A DNA stretch of 64,000 nucleotides from Micromonospora sp. U21 (GTDB lineage: Bacteria > Actinomycetota > Actinomycetes > Mycobacteriales > Micromonosporaceae): positions 1 to 64,000 of the forward strand of contig NZ_JAGPYK010000012.1 of NCBI RefSeq assembly GCF_018070045.1. Direction: 5' to 3'. Shown here one piece after another: positions 41,274 to 49,827 of this stretch; position 1 is the stretch's first letter, and every line of letters begins with the position of its first letter. The notes under the pieces are model-generated. The model saw only the letters and a list, made by a program, of their open reading frames with translations. It was not told the DNA's origin and did not search any database. Position numbers and translations under genes: made by a program.

Positions 41274-41899
41274 CCCGGCTGATCATCTGGCGGCACGGCA
41301 ACACCGACTGGAACGCCGCCAACCGCGTCCAGGGGCAGACCGACGTACCCCTCAACGAGCTGGGCCGCGACCAGGCCCGCGACGCCGCCCCGCTGCTCGC
41401 GTCGCTGCGTCCCGACGCCATCGTGTCCAGCGACCTGAGCCGCGCCGCGGAGACCGCCGCCGCGCTGGCCGCGCTGACCGGCCTGCCGGTCCGCACCGAC
41501 GCCCGGCTGCGCGAGCGCCACTTCGGGCAGTGGCAGGGCCTGCACCTCACCGAGGTCGCCGAGCGTTTCCCCGAGGAGTACGCCCGCTGGCGGTCCGGCG
41601 ACCCGGCTCCCGGCGCGGACCTTGAGCCCCTGCCCGACCTGGGCCAGCGGGTCGCCGCCGCGTTGCAGGAGGCGGCCGACGCGGCACCCGGCGGCACCGT
41701 GGTGACCGCCACCCACGGTGGCGGCTCCCGGCAGGGCGTCGGTCACCTGCTCGGCTGGGATGCCGGCGTGCTGCGCAGCATCGGCTCGCTGGCCAACTGC
41801 CACTGGACCGAACTGCGGCACGACGACGTCCGGGGCTGGCAGCTGCGGGCGCACAACGTCGGCCTGATCACCGTCCCGGCCGTCGTCGACGCCGTCTGA
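41270..41899 (+). CDS. Histidine phosphatase, GpgP-like
   Basis: A 209-residue phosphatase of the phosphoglycerate-mutase-like superfamily. The catalytic histidine is in LIIWRHGNTDWN, the proton donor in LRERHFGQWQG, and the second histidine in TATHGGGSRQG. In mycobacteria the gene at this place after rsfS (Rv2419c) encodes glucosyl-3-phosphoglycerate phosphatase for methylglucose lipopolysaccharide synthesis, so that activity is plausible, but family members differ widely in substrate. The ATG overlaps the rsfS stop. Confidence 0.88.
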   Translation: MTRLIIWRHGNTDWNAANRVQGQTDVPLNELGRDQARDAAPLLASLRPDAIVSSDLSRAAETAAALAALTGLPVRTDARLRERHFGQWQGLHLTEVAERFPEEYARWRSGDPAPGADLEPLPDLGQRVAAALQEAADAAPGGTVVTATHGGGSRQGVGHLLGWDAGVLRSIGSLANCHWTELRHDDVRGWQLRAHNVGLITVPAVVDAV

Positions 41900-41972
41900 A
41901 CGCCGTCCCGTCCCGACCGGCCCCCGCTGCCTGGCGCGCGCCGGCGCCTCGGCGTTCATCGCCCCGATCGAC

Positions 41973-41978
41973 TAGCGT
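41973..41978 (+). promoter_or_regulatory. -10 element TAGCGT of the degV-like gene
   Basis: TAGCGT ends seven bases before the ATG at 41986, with no ribosome-binding site between. Confidence 0.55.
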
Positions 41979-41985
41979 GCCGGGC

Positions 41986-42840
41986 ATGCCCGTCGCGGTC
42001 GTCACCGACTCCACCGCCTACCTTCCACCCGACCTGGTGCAGGCGCACCGGCTGACCGTCGTGCCGTTGACCGTCGTGCTCAACGGTGCGGAGGGACTGG
42101 AGGGGGTGGAGACCCAGCCCGCCGACGCCACCCTGGCGCTGAGCGGCCGGCGGGTCACGGCCAGCACCTCCCGGCCGGCGCCCGAGCAGTTCGCCCAGAC
42201 GTACCGCCGGCTGCTCGACGCGGGCGCCGACGGGGTCATCTCGGTGCACCTCTCCGCCGGCCTGTCCGGCACGGTCGAGGCGGCGCGGCTCGCCGCCGCC
42301 GACCTGGGCGGCCGGGTCGAGGTCGTGGACAGCCGCTCAGCCGGCATGGGGCTCGGTTTCCCGGCCATCGCGGCCGCCACCGCCGCCGAGGCCGGCGCCG
42401 ACCTGTCCGGTGTACGCGACGCGGCGCTCGCCGCCGTCGCCCGGACCACCGTCTGGTTCTACGTCGACACGCTGGAGTTCCTCCGCCGGGGCGGCCGGAT
42501 CAACGCCGCCGAGGCGCTCCTGGGCACCGCCCTGTCGGTCAAGCCGATCATGCACATGCCGGACGGGGCGATCGTGCTGCGGGAGAAGGTGCGCACCGCC
42601 AGCCGGGGAGTGGCCCGCCTGGTCGACCTGGCCGTCGAGGCGGCCGGGGACGACGAGGTGGACCTCGGGGTGCACCACCTGGCCGCGCCGCAACGGGCCG
42701 AGGCACTGCTCGCCGCGCTCACCGAGCGACTCGGCGACCGGCTGCACGACACGTACGTCTCCGAGGCGGGCGCCGTGGTCGCCGCGCACGCCGGCCCGGG
42801 GCTGGCCTGCGTCGTCGTCCACCGGAGACCGGGCGGCTGA
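41986..42840 (+). CDS. DegV family fatty-acid-binding protein
   Basis: A 284-residue DegV protein. VAVVTDSTAYLPPDL at the start and DTLEFLRRGGRINAAEALLGTALSVKPI in the middle are family marks; the first carries the conserved serine that contacts the lipid carboxylate. DegV proteins carry fatty acids and, in Firmicutes, supply fatty-acid kinase. No FakA-type kinase is nearby. The ATG at 41986 is preferred to the GTG three codons earlier by the TAGCGT-N7 spacing. The SDR gene follows after four bases. Confidence 0.92.
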   Translation: MPVAVVTDSTAYLPPDLVQAHRLTVVPLTVVLNGAEGLEGVETQPADATLALSGRRVTASTSRPAPEQFAQTYRRLLDAGADGVISVHLSAGLSGTVEAARLAAADLGGRVEVVDSRSAGMGLGFPAIAAATAAEAGADLSGVRDAALAAVARTTVWFYVDTLEFLRRGGRINAAEALLGTALSVKPIMHMPDGAIVLREKVRTASRGVARLVDLAVEAAGDDEVDLGVHHLAAPQRAEALLAALTERLGDRLHDTYVSEAGAVVAAHAGPGLACVVVHRRPGG

Positions 42841-42844
42841 GCCG

Positions 42845-43618
42845 GTGTCCACGTCGTGCGTGGTGACCGGGGGCGGCCGTGGCGTCGGCCGGGCCGTGGT
42901 GCAACGACTCGTGGCGACCGCTGCCACCGTCGTCGTGGTGGAGCGTGACGCCGACGCGGTGGACTGGCTGGCCGGGCACCCGGCCGCCGACCGGCTGGTC
43001 GCGGTCGTCGGCGACGCCGGCGACGAGGAGGTGGCTGAGCGCGCCGCCGAGCTGGCGGAGCGCTCCGGGCCACTGACCGGCTGGGTGAACAACGCCGCGG
43101 TGTTCCGGGACGCCGCGCTGCACTCGGCGTCGGCCGACACGGTGCTGGACCTGATCGGGCTGAACCTGCGCCCGGCCGTGGTGGGCGCCGCCGTGGCCGT
43201 CCGCCGGTTCCTGGCCGCCGGCTCAGGTGGGGCCATCGTGAACGTCTCGTCGCACCAGGCCCGCCGGCCGGTGTCGGGCGCCCTGCCGTACTCGACGGCG
43301 AAGGCGGCCGTGGAGGGGCTGACCCGGGCGCTGGCCGTCGAGTACGGGCGGCACGGCATCCGGGCCAACGCCGTCGCGCTCGGCTCGATCGCCACCGAGC
43401 GGCACGGCGACTTCCTGGCCGCCCAGGAGCCCACCCAGGCCGAGTGGATCGACGCCGAGCTGACCCGGCTGCACCCGGTGGGCCGGATCGGGACGGTCGA
43501 CGAGGTGGCGGAGGCGGTCGCGTACCTGCTGTCGCCGGCGGCCAGCTTCATCAACGGGGTCACCCTGCCGGTGGACGGGGGGCGGGCCGTGCTCGGCCTC
43601 GACCCGGAGGCCCGCTGA
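42845..43618 (+). CDS. Short-chain dehydrogenase/reductase
   Basis: A 257-residue SDR oxidoreductase. The cofactor motif is VTGGGRGVGRAV, followed by NNAA, then the catalytic serine in VNVSSHQARR and YSTAK carrying tyrosine and lysine. The end is the usual FINGVTLPVDGG. The substrate is unknown. It starts four bases after degV without its own promoter and probably shares its transcript. Its 3' end is partly repeated at 44285-44339. Confidence 0.93.
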   Translation: MSTSCVVTGGGRGVGRAVVQRLVATAATVVVVERDADAVDWLAGHPAADRLVAVVGDAGDEEVAERAAELAERSGPLTGWVNNAAVFRDAALHSASADTVLDLIGLNLRPAVVGAAVAVRRFLAAGSGGAIVNVSSHQARRPVSGALPYSTAKAAVEGLTRALAVEYGRHGIRANAVALGSIATERHGDFLAAQEPTQAEWIDAELTRLHPVGRIGTVDEVAEAVAYLLSPAASFINGVTLPVDGGRAVLGLDPEAR

Positions 43619-43738
43619 CTGCCGTCTGTCCAGCGTCAGGCGAGGTCGATGAGCCCGGGGAACATGAACGGCGTACGCCGTGGCCGCTCGTCGAGCAGAT
43701 TATGTCCAAGTGAACAGCTGACTCGGAAGGAACAGATG

Positions 43739-44122
43739 ATGAGCGACGACGTACGGGAGATCGGCGACCAGGCATATGACGCCCTGATCCAGGGGTTCCA
43801 GACCGGGTCGTGGGAGAACTTCTTCGGCCTGTTCGGCGCGGAGGTGGACCTGATTCTTCCGGCCCCGCAGACCGGCCACTTCACCGGGCCCGAAGGGCGG
43901 GAGAAGCTGGTCGCGTTCTTCAGTGCCTTCACCCCCGGCGCCAGCCGATTCGACAAGGTCGAGGTCATTCACAAGACCGTCGCCGAGGATCGCGTCGTCA
44001 TCGAGGACTGGGCTCGGGGTGTCGTTTTCAACGAGCCCTACGCGGCCCGGCATTGCATTCACATCATGGTGCGGGACGGGAAGGCCGTCGGTTTCCACGA
44101 ATACAATCGGTCGCTCGACTGA
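43739..44122 (+). CDS. SnoaL-like (NTF2-fold) protein
   Basis: A 127-residue NTF2-fold protein. It begins DDVREIGDQAYDALIQGF, has the central strand LILPAPQTGHFTGPEGREKLVAFF, and ends with the curved sheet HCIHIMVRDGKAVGFHEYNRSLD. Such proteins include ketosteroid isomerases and polyketide cyclases. No polyketide genes are near. GGAAGGA is seven bases before the ATG at 43739; an ATG one codon earlier is possible. Third positions hold more A/T than in the neighbours, and the gene sits between two related copies of an SDR 3' end, which suggests later acquisition. Confidence 0.85.
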   Translation: MSDDVREIGDQAYDALIQGFQTGSWENFFGLFGAEVDLILPAPQTGHFTGPEGREKLVAFFSAFTPGASRFDKVEVIHKTVAEDRVVIEDWARGVVFNEPYAARHCIHIMVRDGKAVGFHEYNRSLD

Positions 44123-44239
44123 GAGCGGCAACAACGGTGGCTCGTGCGCCGAGGTCGCCGATAACCTCCCGGCGTCGTCCTCGTCCGCGACACCAAAGAC
44201 CGCGACGGTGGAACGCCGACGTTCGGGCCGGCGGCCTGA
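44121..44239 (+). pseudogene. DUF397 remnant, truncated and frameshifted
   Basis: One frame reads SGNNGGSCAEVADNLP, the core of DUF397. The following bases in the next frame read VVLVRDTKDRDGGTPTFGPAA and then a stop (44237-44239), the expected DUF397 end. Loss of a single G in the CCGGCG run near 44171 would explain the shift. The N-terminal third is missing and abuts the stop of the SnoaL-like gene. An intact DUF397 gene lies at 34984-35202. Confidence 0.8.
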
Positions 44240-44284
44240 CAGAGCTTCTCGGCCCGCAACACGCACTGCTGTCGACCGCACAAG

Positions 44285-44339
44285 CCTCATCAACGGGGCC
44301 AGGGGCTGTGCCAGGCCTTGTTTCGGACGCCCGCTGACC
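44285..44339 (+). repeat. Degenerate copy of the SDR 3' end
   Basis: AGCCTCATCAACGGGG matches AGCTTCATCAACGGGG of the SDR gene (from 43544), and the last about 37 bases to CCCGCTGAC match 43585-43619 at roughly three-quarters identity. About 20 bases are missing in between. The copy bounds a 0.7-kb segment holding the SnoaL-like gene and the DUF397 remnant. Confidence 0.6.
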
Positions 44340-44434
44340 CTTTAGCAGATCGGGGCATGATCAGGGTGTTGTCCACAGTGGCGTTGCTCGTCCACAGGGC
44401 CTCGCCACCGCGCCTCGCTGGCCATCCGCCGGCA

Positions 44435-44440
44435 TAGCGT
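44435..44440 (+). promoter_or_regulatory. -10 element TAGCGT of comEA
   Basis: TAGCGT ends six bases before the comEA GTG at 44447, suggesting leaderless translation of comEA. Confidence 0.5.
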
Positions 44441-44446
44441 CGTGCC

Positions 44447-45292
44447 GTGTCGCACGACGAGGAGACAGAGGTACGCGAGCGCCTGCGCCGGCTGACGGAT
44501 CCGCCGGTTGGCGTGCCACCGTTCCGGGCTGAAGCGCCGATCGAGCACGTACCTCTGGTTGGCGCGCTGCAGTCACGGGCCGGGCTGTCGCTCGCCGAGC
44601 CGGATGCGGGCGTGCCCCCAGCATCGGACGACCTCACATCCGACGGCCTTGCGGCCGTGCCGGGGTCGCGGCTGGCTGGGGCCGGGGCCTTCGACCCCGG
44701 GCGGCGTGGCGTGCGGGCCCTGGCGGTCGTCGCCGTCGTGGTGGTGCTGGCCGCTGCCGGTTGGGCCTGGCGGTCCCGGCCGCAGTCGGAGCCGGTCGCT
44801 CCGCTGGCCAGTGAGGCCGCGCCGGTCACTGCCGCGGGTGGCCCCAGCGCGTCCGGCGCGGCTGAGGTGGTGGTGGCGGTCGCCGGCAAGGTCCGCAAGC
44901 CCGGGTTGGTGCGGTTGCCGGCCGGGTCCCGGCTCGCCGACGCGGTGCAGGCGGCCGGCGGCGCCCTGCCCGGTGTCGACGTGGCGTTGCTCAACCCCGC
45001 CCGCAAGGTCACCGACGGGGAGTTGATCGTGGTCGGCGTGACGCCACCGCCGCCGGCCGGTGCCGCCGGACCGCCGGCAGGTGGAGTGCCGCCCGCCACC
45101 GGGCCACTGAACCTCAACACGGCCACGCTGGCCCAGCTCGACACGCTGCCGGGGGTCGGTCCGGTGCTCGCCCAGCGGATCCTCGCTCACCGCGACCAGC
45201 ACGGCGGGTTCAAGTCCGTCGGTGACCTGCGCCAGGTCGACGGGATCGGTGACGCCCGCTACGAGCAGCTCAAGGACCTGGTGACGGTGTGA
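44447..45292 (+). CDS. comEA: ComEA-type DNA-binding membrane protein
   Basis: A 281-residue protein. A cytoplasmic N-terminus of about 85 residues precedes one membrane helix (VRALAVVAVVVVLAAAGWAW). A SLBB-like domain follows (EVVVAVAGKVRKPGLVRLPAGSRLADAVQAAGG), then a proline-rich linker, and the C-terminal double helix-hairpin-helix (LNLNTATLAQLDTLPGVGPVLAQRI) that binds DNA without sequence preference. In naturally competent bacteria ComEA hands DNA to ComEC. The stop overlaps the comEC GTG. Competence is rarely shown in this group, so a current role in uptake is inferred from the intact pair. Confidence 0.94.
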   Translation: MSHDEETEVRERLRRLTDPPVGVPPFRAEAPIEHVPLVGALQSRAGLSLAEPDAGVPPASDDLTSDGLAAVPGSRLAGAGAFDPGRRGVRALAVVAVVVVLAAAGWAWRSRPQSEPVAPLASEAAPVTAAGGPSASGAAEVVVAVAGKVRKPGLVRLPAGSRLADAVQAAGGALPGVDVALLNPARKVTDGELIVVGVTPPPPAGAAGPPAGGVPPATGPLNLNTATLAQLDTLPGVGPVLAQRILAHRDQHGGFKSVGDLRQVDGIGDARYEQLKDLVTV

Positions 45293-47709
45293 GCGGCCAC
45301 CCCGTCGCCGGTGACCGGTCGCCGCCGGGCGGCCTGAACGCCGGCCAGGCGCAGACCCGGCCGCCGGACCTGCGGCTGGCCGGGTTGGCTGTGGCCGCCT
45401 GGCTCACCGCGCTCGCCGGTCTGCACGTCGGTGCCCGACCGCTCCTGCTGCTTGCTGGCGCGGCGGCAATCCTGACGGCGTGCGGCGCCCTGCACCTGGC
45501 CGGGCGCCTCGGTCGTCCGCGGGCCGCCGTCCACCGCTACGGCTGGATCGCCGTCGCGGTGGGTCTCGGCGTCGTCTGCGGTGGTGCGGCCACCGCCGCG
45601 CAGCTCGTCGTCCGGGACGCGCCGCCGATCCGTGCTCTGGCTGAGCGGCGTGCTCCGGTCACCGCCGACCTGATCGTCCGGGACGACCCGCGCCCGATCC
45701 GGTCCGCCGGGCGTCCCGGCATGCTGCTGGTGCCGACCGAGCTGGTCCGGCTCACCGGCCCGGACGACCGGCGGGTCCGGGCGTCCGTGCGACTGCTGAT
45801 CCTCGCCACCGACCCGGCCTGGCGCGGGCTGCTGCCCGGGCAGCGAATCACCGCCGAGGGTCGGCTCGGCGTCCCGCGCGGCGGCGATCTCACCGCGGCG
45901 GTGCTCAGCACCACCGGCCCGCCCGAGCGGCACGGCGTCTCGTCCTGGGCGCAGCGCGCCGCCGGGACGCTACGAGCCGGCCTGCAACGGGCCTGCGCAC
46001 CGCTCCCTGACGAGCCGGGTGGCCTGCTGCCCGGGCTGGTGGTGGGTGACACCAGCCGGCTGCCGCCCGCCGTCGAGGAGGACTTCCAGGCCACCGGCAT
46101 GACCCACCTCAACGCCGTCTCCGGTTCCAACGTGGCGATCGTGGTGGGCGCGGTGCTGCTGTTGGCCCGGTGGGCGCGCGCCGGCCCGTGGCTCGCCGCC
46201 GGCCTCTGCGGGGTGGCGTTGGTGGGCTTCGTCATCCTGGTCCGCCCCTCGCCGAGCGTGGTGCGCGCCGCCACCATGGGTGCGATCGGGCTCGCCGCGC
46301 TCGCCGCCGGCCGCCCCCGCGCGGCGCTGCCCGCGCTGGCCGCCGCCGTCACCGTTCTGGTGCTGGCCGACCCGGAGCTGGCCGGCGATGCGGGGTTCGC
46401 GCTCTCCGTGCTGGCCACCGGTGGTCTGCTGCTGCTCGCGCCCCGCTGGCGGGACGGGCTGCGCCGGCGGGGCGTCCCGGCCGGGCTGGCCGAGGCACTG
46501 GCCGTGCCGGCGGCCGCGCAACTGGCCTGTGGGCCGGTCGTCGCCGGCATCTCCGGCACGGTCAGCCTGGTGGCGGTGCCGGCCAACCTGCTGGCGGTGC
46601 CGGCCATCGCGCCAGCGACCGTGCTGGGCGTGGTGGCGGCCACGATGTCGCCGCTCTGGCCGGCCGGTTCGGAGTTCGTGGCGTGGCTGGCGAGCTGGCC
46701 GGCCTGGTGGCTGGTGGTCATCGCCCGCCAGGGCGCCCGACTGCCGGCCGGCACCCTGCCGTGGCCGGGCGGGGTGTGGGGTGCCCTGCTGCTGGCCGGG
46801 CTGACCGTGGCGCTGCTGGTCGCCGTACGCCGGCCGCTGGTGCGCCGGCTGGTGGCGGTGGTCGCCGTCGCGGCGCTGCTGGGCTCCCTTCCGGTCCGAC
46901 TGGTGGCCACCGGCTGGCCGCCGTCCGGCTGGGTGGTGGTGGCCTGCGCGGTGGGTCAGGGCGACGCCGTGGTGCTGCCGGTCGCCCCGGGCCGGGCGGT
47001 GGTGGTCGACGCTGGGCCGGAGCCGGCGGCGGTGGACGGCTGCCTGCGCCGGCTCGGCGTCCGGGAGGTGCCGCTGCTGGTGGTCAGCCACTTCCACGCC
47101 GACCACGTGGGCGGGGTGGCCGGGGTGTTCCGGGGGCGCCGGGTGGGCGCCGTGCTGACCCCTCCATCGACGGATCCGGAGGGCGGCCGGGAGCTGGTCC
47201 GGGCGGCGGCGACCGCCGGGCGGGCCGTGCTGCTGACCACCGTCGCCGGTGCGCGCCATCCGGTCGGCCGGGTCGACCTGCTCGTGCTCGGCCCGCCGTA
47301 CCCGCTGGCCGGGACCAGGTCCGACCCGAACAACAACTCACTGGTGCTGCTCGCCACGGTGGCCGGGGTGCGGATCCTGCTGCCCGGCGACGCGGAGACC
47401 GAGGAGCAGCACGCGGTGCTGACGCGGGCCGCGCCGGGGCAGCTGCGCGCGGACGTGTTGAAGGTCGCCCACCACGGCTCGGCGTACCAGGACCCGGGTT
47501 TCCTCGACGCGGTTCGGCCGGCCGTCGCGCTGGTGCCGGTAGGCACCGGCAACACCTACGGGCACCCGAATCCGGGGCTGCTCGCCCGGCTGAGCAGGGG
47601 CGGTGCCCGGGTCCTGCGGACCGACACCGACGGCGACCTGGCCGCGATCCGGGCCGGGACGGGCCTCGCGGTGGCCCGCCGAGGGGTGCCGCCGGGACAA
47701 CGATCCTGA
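45289..47709 (+). CDS. comEC: ComEC/Rec2 DNA channel protein
   Basis: An 806-residue membrane protein. Several helices flank an N-terminal OB-like region, followed by the competence domain (GLLPGLVVGDTSRLPP, THLNAVSGSNVAIV) with about eight further helices. The C-terminal metallo-beta-lactamase domain holds HFHADH at residues 601-606, LLPGDAETEEQ and VAHHGSAYQD, so the metal-binding residues are intact and it may act as the nuclease that degrades one strand. The GTG overlaps the comEA stop. Full-length, with no sign of decay. Confidence 0.95.
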   Translation: MSGHPVAGDRSPPGGLNAGQAQTRPPDLRLAGLAVAAWLTALAGLHVGARPLLLLAGAAAILTACGALHLAGRLGRPRAAVHRYGWIAVAVGLGVVCGGAATAAQLVVRDAPPIRALAERRAPVTADLIVRDDPRPIRSAGRPGMLLVPTELVRLTGPDDRRVRASVRLLILATDPAWRGLLPGQRITAEGRLGVPRGGDLTAAVLSTTGPPERHGVSSWAQRAAGTLRAGLQRACAPLPDEPGGLLPGLVVGDTSRLPPAVEEDFQATGMTHLNAVSGSNVAIVVGAVLLLARWARAGPWLAAGLCGVALVGFVILVRPSPSVVRAATMGAIGLAALAAGRPRAALPALAAAVTVLVLADPELAGDAGFALSVLATGGLLLLAPRWRDGLRRRGVPAGLAEALAVPAAAQLACGPVVAGISGTVSLVAVPANLLAVPAIAPATVLGVVAATMSPLWPAGSEFVAWLASWPAWWLVVIARQGARLPAGTLPWPGGVWGALLLAGLTVALLVAVRRPLVRRLVAVVAVAALLGSLPVRLVATGWPPSGWVVVACAVGQGDAVVLPVAPGRAVVVDAGPEPAAVDGCLRRLGVREVPLLVVSHFHADHVGGVAGVFRGRRVGAVLTPPSTDPEGGRELVRAAATAGRAVLLTTVAGARHPVGRVDLLVLGPPYPLAGTRSDPNNNSLVLLATVAGVRILLPGDAETEEQHAVLTRAAPGQLRADVLKVAHHGSAYQDPGFLDAVRPAVALVPVGTGNTYGHPNPGLLARLSRGGARVLRTDTDGDLAAIRAGTGLAVARRGVPPGQRS

Positions 47710-47789
47710 GCCGAGCGGGGGAGGAGGCCGGCGCGACTCAGGGTGGAAATTGCGGCATCAGCCGAGGAAACAGAGGCGTATTGCGGATT

Positions 47790-47858
47790 ATGGCGTGGAT
47801 TGAGGTGAATGTCGGGATTTGCACTGACTGCGGGCTGTGCCGACTGAGCGGAGAATGA
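47790..47858 (+). CDS. Possible 22-residue cysteine-rich ORF
   Basis: The gap between comEC and holA contains a short frame reading MAWIEVNVGICTDCGLCRLSGE and a stop. The CTDCGLC pattern (CxxCxxC) resembles an iron-sulphur or metal-binding loop. The surrounding 150 bases are more A/T-rich than the neighbours. No convincing ribosome-binding site or -10 element is present, so this may be chance. Confidence 0.22.
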   Translation: MAWIEVNVGICTDCGLCRLSGE

Positions 47859-47886
47859 CCAGGCACGATCCCGCCGTGGGCCGTGC

Positions 47887-47892
47887 GAATAT
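47887..47892 (+). promoter_or_regulatory. -10-like element GAATAT of holA
   Basis: GAATAT ends seven bases before the GTG at 47900, matching the leaderless spacing seen at other genes here, though the first base is not T. Confidence 0.4.
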
Positions 47893-47899
47893 GGGCGGC

Positions 47900-48871
47900 G
47901 TGACCCCCGCCAGCCTCGCCCCCATTCTGCTCGTCCTCGGTGATGAGGAGTTGCTCGCCACGCGAGCGGTGACCGAAGCTGTCGCTAAGGTCCGCAGCGT
48001 CGACCCCGAGGTGGACGTCCGCGAGTACCAGGCCAGCGCGCTCACCGTCGGCGAGATCGCCGAGATGCTCAGCCCGTCGCTGTTCGGCGGGCGACGGCTG
48101 CTCATCCTGCGCGCCGGCCAGGACGCCCGCAAGGACCTGGTCACCGCGCTGCTGGCGTACGCGAAGAACCCCGACCCGGAGGTCCAGCTGCTCGTGCTGC
48201 ACCTGGGCGGCGCCAAGGGCAAGGCCTTCGCCGACGGGCTGCGGGCGGCGGGCGCGACGGTGATCCCGGCGGCCAAGCTCAAGGGGCACCGCGATCGGGT
48301 GACCTTCGTCCGCGACGAGATCCGCCGGGCCGGCGGCAGGTGCACCGACGACGCCGCCGAGGCACTGATCGCGGCGGTCGGCAACGACCTGCGCGAGCTG
48401 GCCGCCGCCTGCTCGCAACTGATCGCCGACACCGACGGCCGGATCGGCGCCGACACGGTGGCCCGCTACTACCGGGGCCGGGTCGAGGTGAGCGGCTTCA
48501 CGGTGGCGGACGCCACCATGGTCGGGGACGTGCCGGCCGCGCTGGAGGCGCTGCGCTGGGCCCTGCACGTCGGGGTCGACCCGGTGCCCATCGCCGACGC
48601 CCTGGCCGACGGGGTGCGCACGGTGGCCCGGGTGGCGTCGGCCGGGCGGGGCAACCCGTACCAGCTCGCGAGCAGCCTCGGCATGCCGGCCTGGAAGATC
48701 GAGCGGGCGCAGCGGCAGGGGCGCGGCTGGACGCCTGAGGGGCTGGTCCGGGCCATGCAGGTCGCCGCCGAATGCAACGCGGCCGTCAAGGGTGGTTCGG
48801 ACGACCGGGCGTACGCCCTGGAACGCGCTGTCTTCTCGGTCGCGGCGGCCCGGCAGGGCAGCACCCGGTGA
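47900..48871 (+). CDS. holA: DNA polymerase III delta subunit
   Basis: A 323-residue clamp-loader subunit that opens the sliding clamp during replication. It begins with LAPILLVLGDEELLATRAV and ends with the helical collar domain (GNPYQLASSLGMPAWKIERAQRQGRGWTPEGL), both typical of HolA. Several in-frame starts exist (47837, 47855, 47891). GTG 47900 is chosen because the family begins just before the LLVLGDEE strand and because of the GAATAT spacing. The comEC-holA-rpsT order is conserved in Actinobacteria. The stop overlaps the next gene's start. Confidence 0.92.
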   Translation: MTPASLAPILLVLGDEELLATRAVTEAVAKVRSVDPEVDVREYQASALTVGEIAEMLSPSLFGGRRLLILRAGQDARKDLVTALLAYAKNPDPEVQLLVLHLGGAKGKAFADGLRAAGATVIPAAKLKGHRDRVTFVRDEIRRAGGRCTDDAAEALIAAVGNDLRELAAACSQLIADTDGRIGADTVARYYRGRVEVSGFTVADATMVGDVPAALEALRWALHVGVDPVPIADALADGVRTVARVASAGRGNPYQLASSLGMPAWKIERAQRQGRGWTPEGLVRAMQVAAECNAAVKGGSDDRAYALERAVFSVAAARQGSTR

Positions 48872-49290
48872 CGGGGCCGAACCGTACGGCGTGGGCCACC
48901 ATCCCCGCCGATGAGGAGCGTTATCGGCCGCTCTACGCCCGGCTCCTCGGCCTGCGGTTCGTCAACCCCGGCGGGGTGCTCTGCTTCCTCTTCTTCGAGG
49001 GCACGGTCGCGCTGGCCGTGCTGCTCGCCCTCGCCGAACTGGTCACCTGGTGGGCCGTGCTGGTGCTGCCCGCCGTGGTGGCGGCGATGGTGAAGCTCAA
49101 CGACATGGTGGCCGCGATCGTGGTGCGTTCCGCCGCGCTCGTGCCTGAGCAGGAACGGGACCGCTTCCGCCGGCAGATGGAGCCGGTGGTCGGCCGGGCC
49201 CGGGTGGAGTGGCTGTCGCACACCGTTCCCGGCGTGGTGGTCAACGCCGATCCGGTGCCACCCAACCGCCGCACCGACCCGTCAGACTGA
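48868..49290 (+). CDS. Small two-helix membrane protein
   Basis: A 140-residue protein with a polar start, a YARLLGLRFVNPGGVLCFLFFEGTVALAVLLALAELVTW segment containing one or two helices, and a second hydrophobic run AVLVLPAVVAAMVKLNDMVAAIVV. The last 50 residues are soluble. No named family is recognised. GTG overlaps the holA stop, so it is translationally coupled to holA and is probably the last gene of that transcript. Confidence 0.82.
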   Translation: MTGPNRTAWATIPADEERYRPLYARLLGLRFVNPGGVLCFLFFEGTVALAVLLALAELVTWWAVLVLPAVVAAMVKLNDMVAAIVVRSAALVPEQERDRFRRQMEPVVGRARVEWLSHTVPGVVVNADPVPPNRRTDPSD

Positions 49291-49326
49291 CCGGGGGCGG
49301 GGAGGTGCCTGCGGGGGGACACACGG

Positions 49327-49353
49327 AAGCCCCGGACCTGGGTCCGGGGCTTT
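49327..49353. terminator. Bidirectional terminator
   Basis: AAGCCCCGGACC and GGTCCGGGGCTT form a 12-bp stem with a three-nt loop, with A and T runs on either side. It serves the holA operon and the convergent rpsT gene. Confidence 0.88.
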
Positions 49354-49377
49354 CCGAATCAGTCTGACGGCGAGTCG

Positions 49378-49644
49378 TCAGGCGGAGAGCGACACCACGC
49401 GCTTGGCGATCGCGGACTTGCGGTTCGCGGCCTGGTTGGAGTGGATCACGCCCTTGCTGACAGCCTTGTCCAGCTTGCGCGAGGCCTCCTGCATCAGCGC
49501 GGCGGCCTTCTCGACGTCACCGGCCTCAGCAGCCTCGTTGAACTTCCGGACGGCGGTCTTCAGCGACGACTTGACCGACTTGTTGCGCAGCCGGGCCTTC
49601 TCGTTCTGCCGGTTGCGCTTGATCTGGGACTTGATGTTCGCCAC
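49378..49644 (-). CDS. rpsT: 30S ribosomal protein S20
   Basis: The 88-residue S20 binds 16S rRNA in the body of the small subunit. MANIKSQIKRNRQNEKARLRN at the start and KGVIHSNQAANRKSAIAKRV at the end are canonical. It is the only backbone gene here on the minus strand, as in other Actinobacteria where rpsT faces holA. A weak GAGG lies seven bases before the ATG. Confidence 0.97.
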   Translation of the reverse strand: MANIKSQIKRNRQNEKARLRNKSVKSSLKTAVRKFNEAAEAGDVEKAAALMQEASRKLDKAVSKGVIHSNQAANRKSAIAKRVVSLSA

Positions 49645-49827
49645 GCGACAGCCTCGTCTTGATAGCTCGGGTTGGTCAGCTTAGGTGCGCGGGATGACGA
49701 ACATGCGTCATCGCTGCGCGAAGAGCCAGGTTACCAGGTCGCCCGGGACGAGCCAAAACGGCTCGTGCTCGCGCGGCCGAACGCGCCGCTGATCCGGCCC
49801 GTCAGGACCAGATTACGCCCCCGCCGG

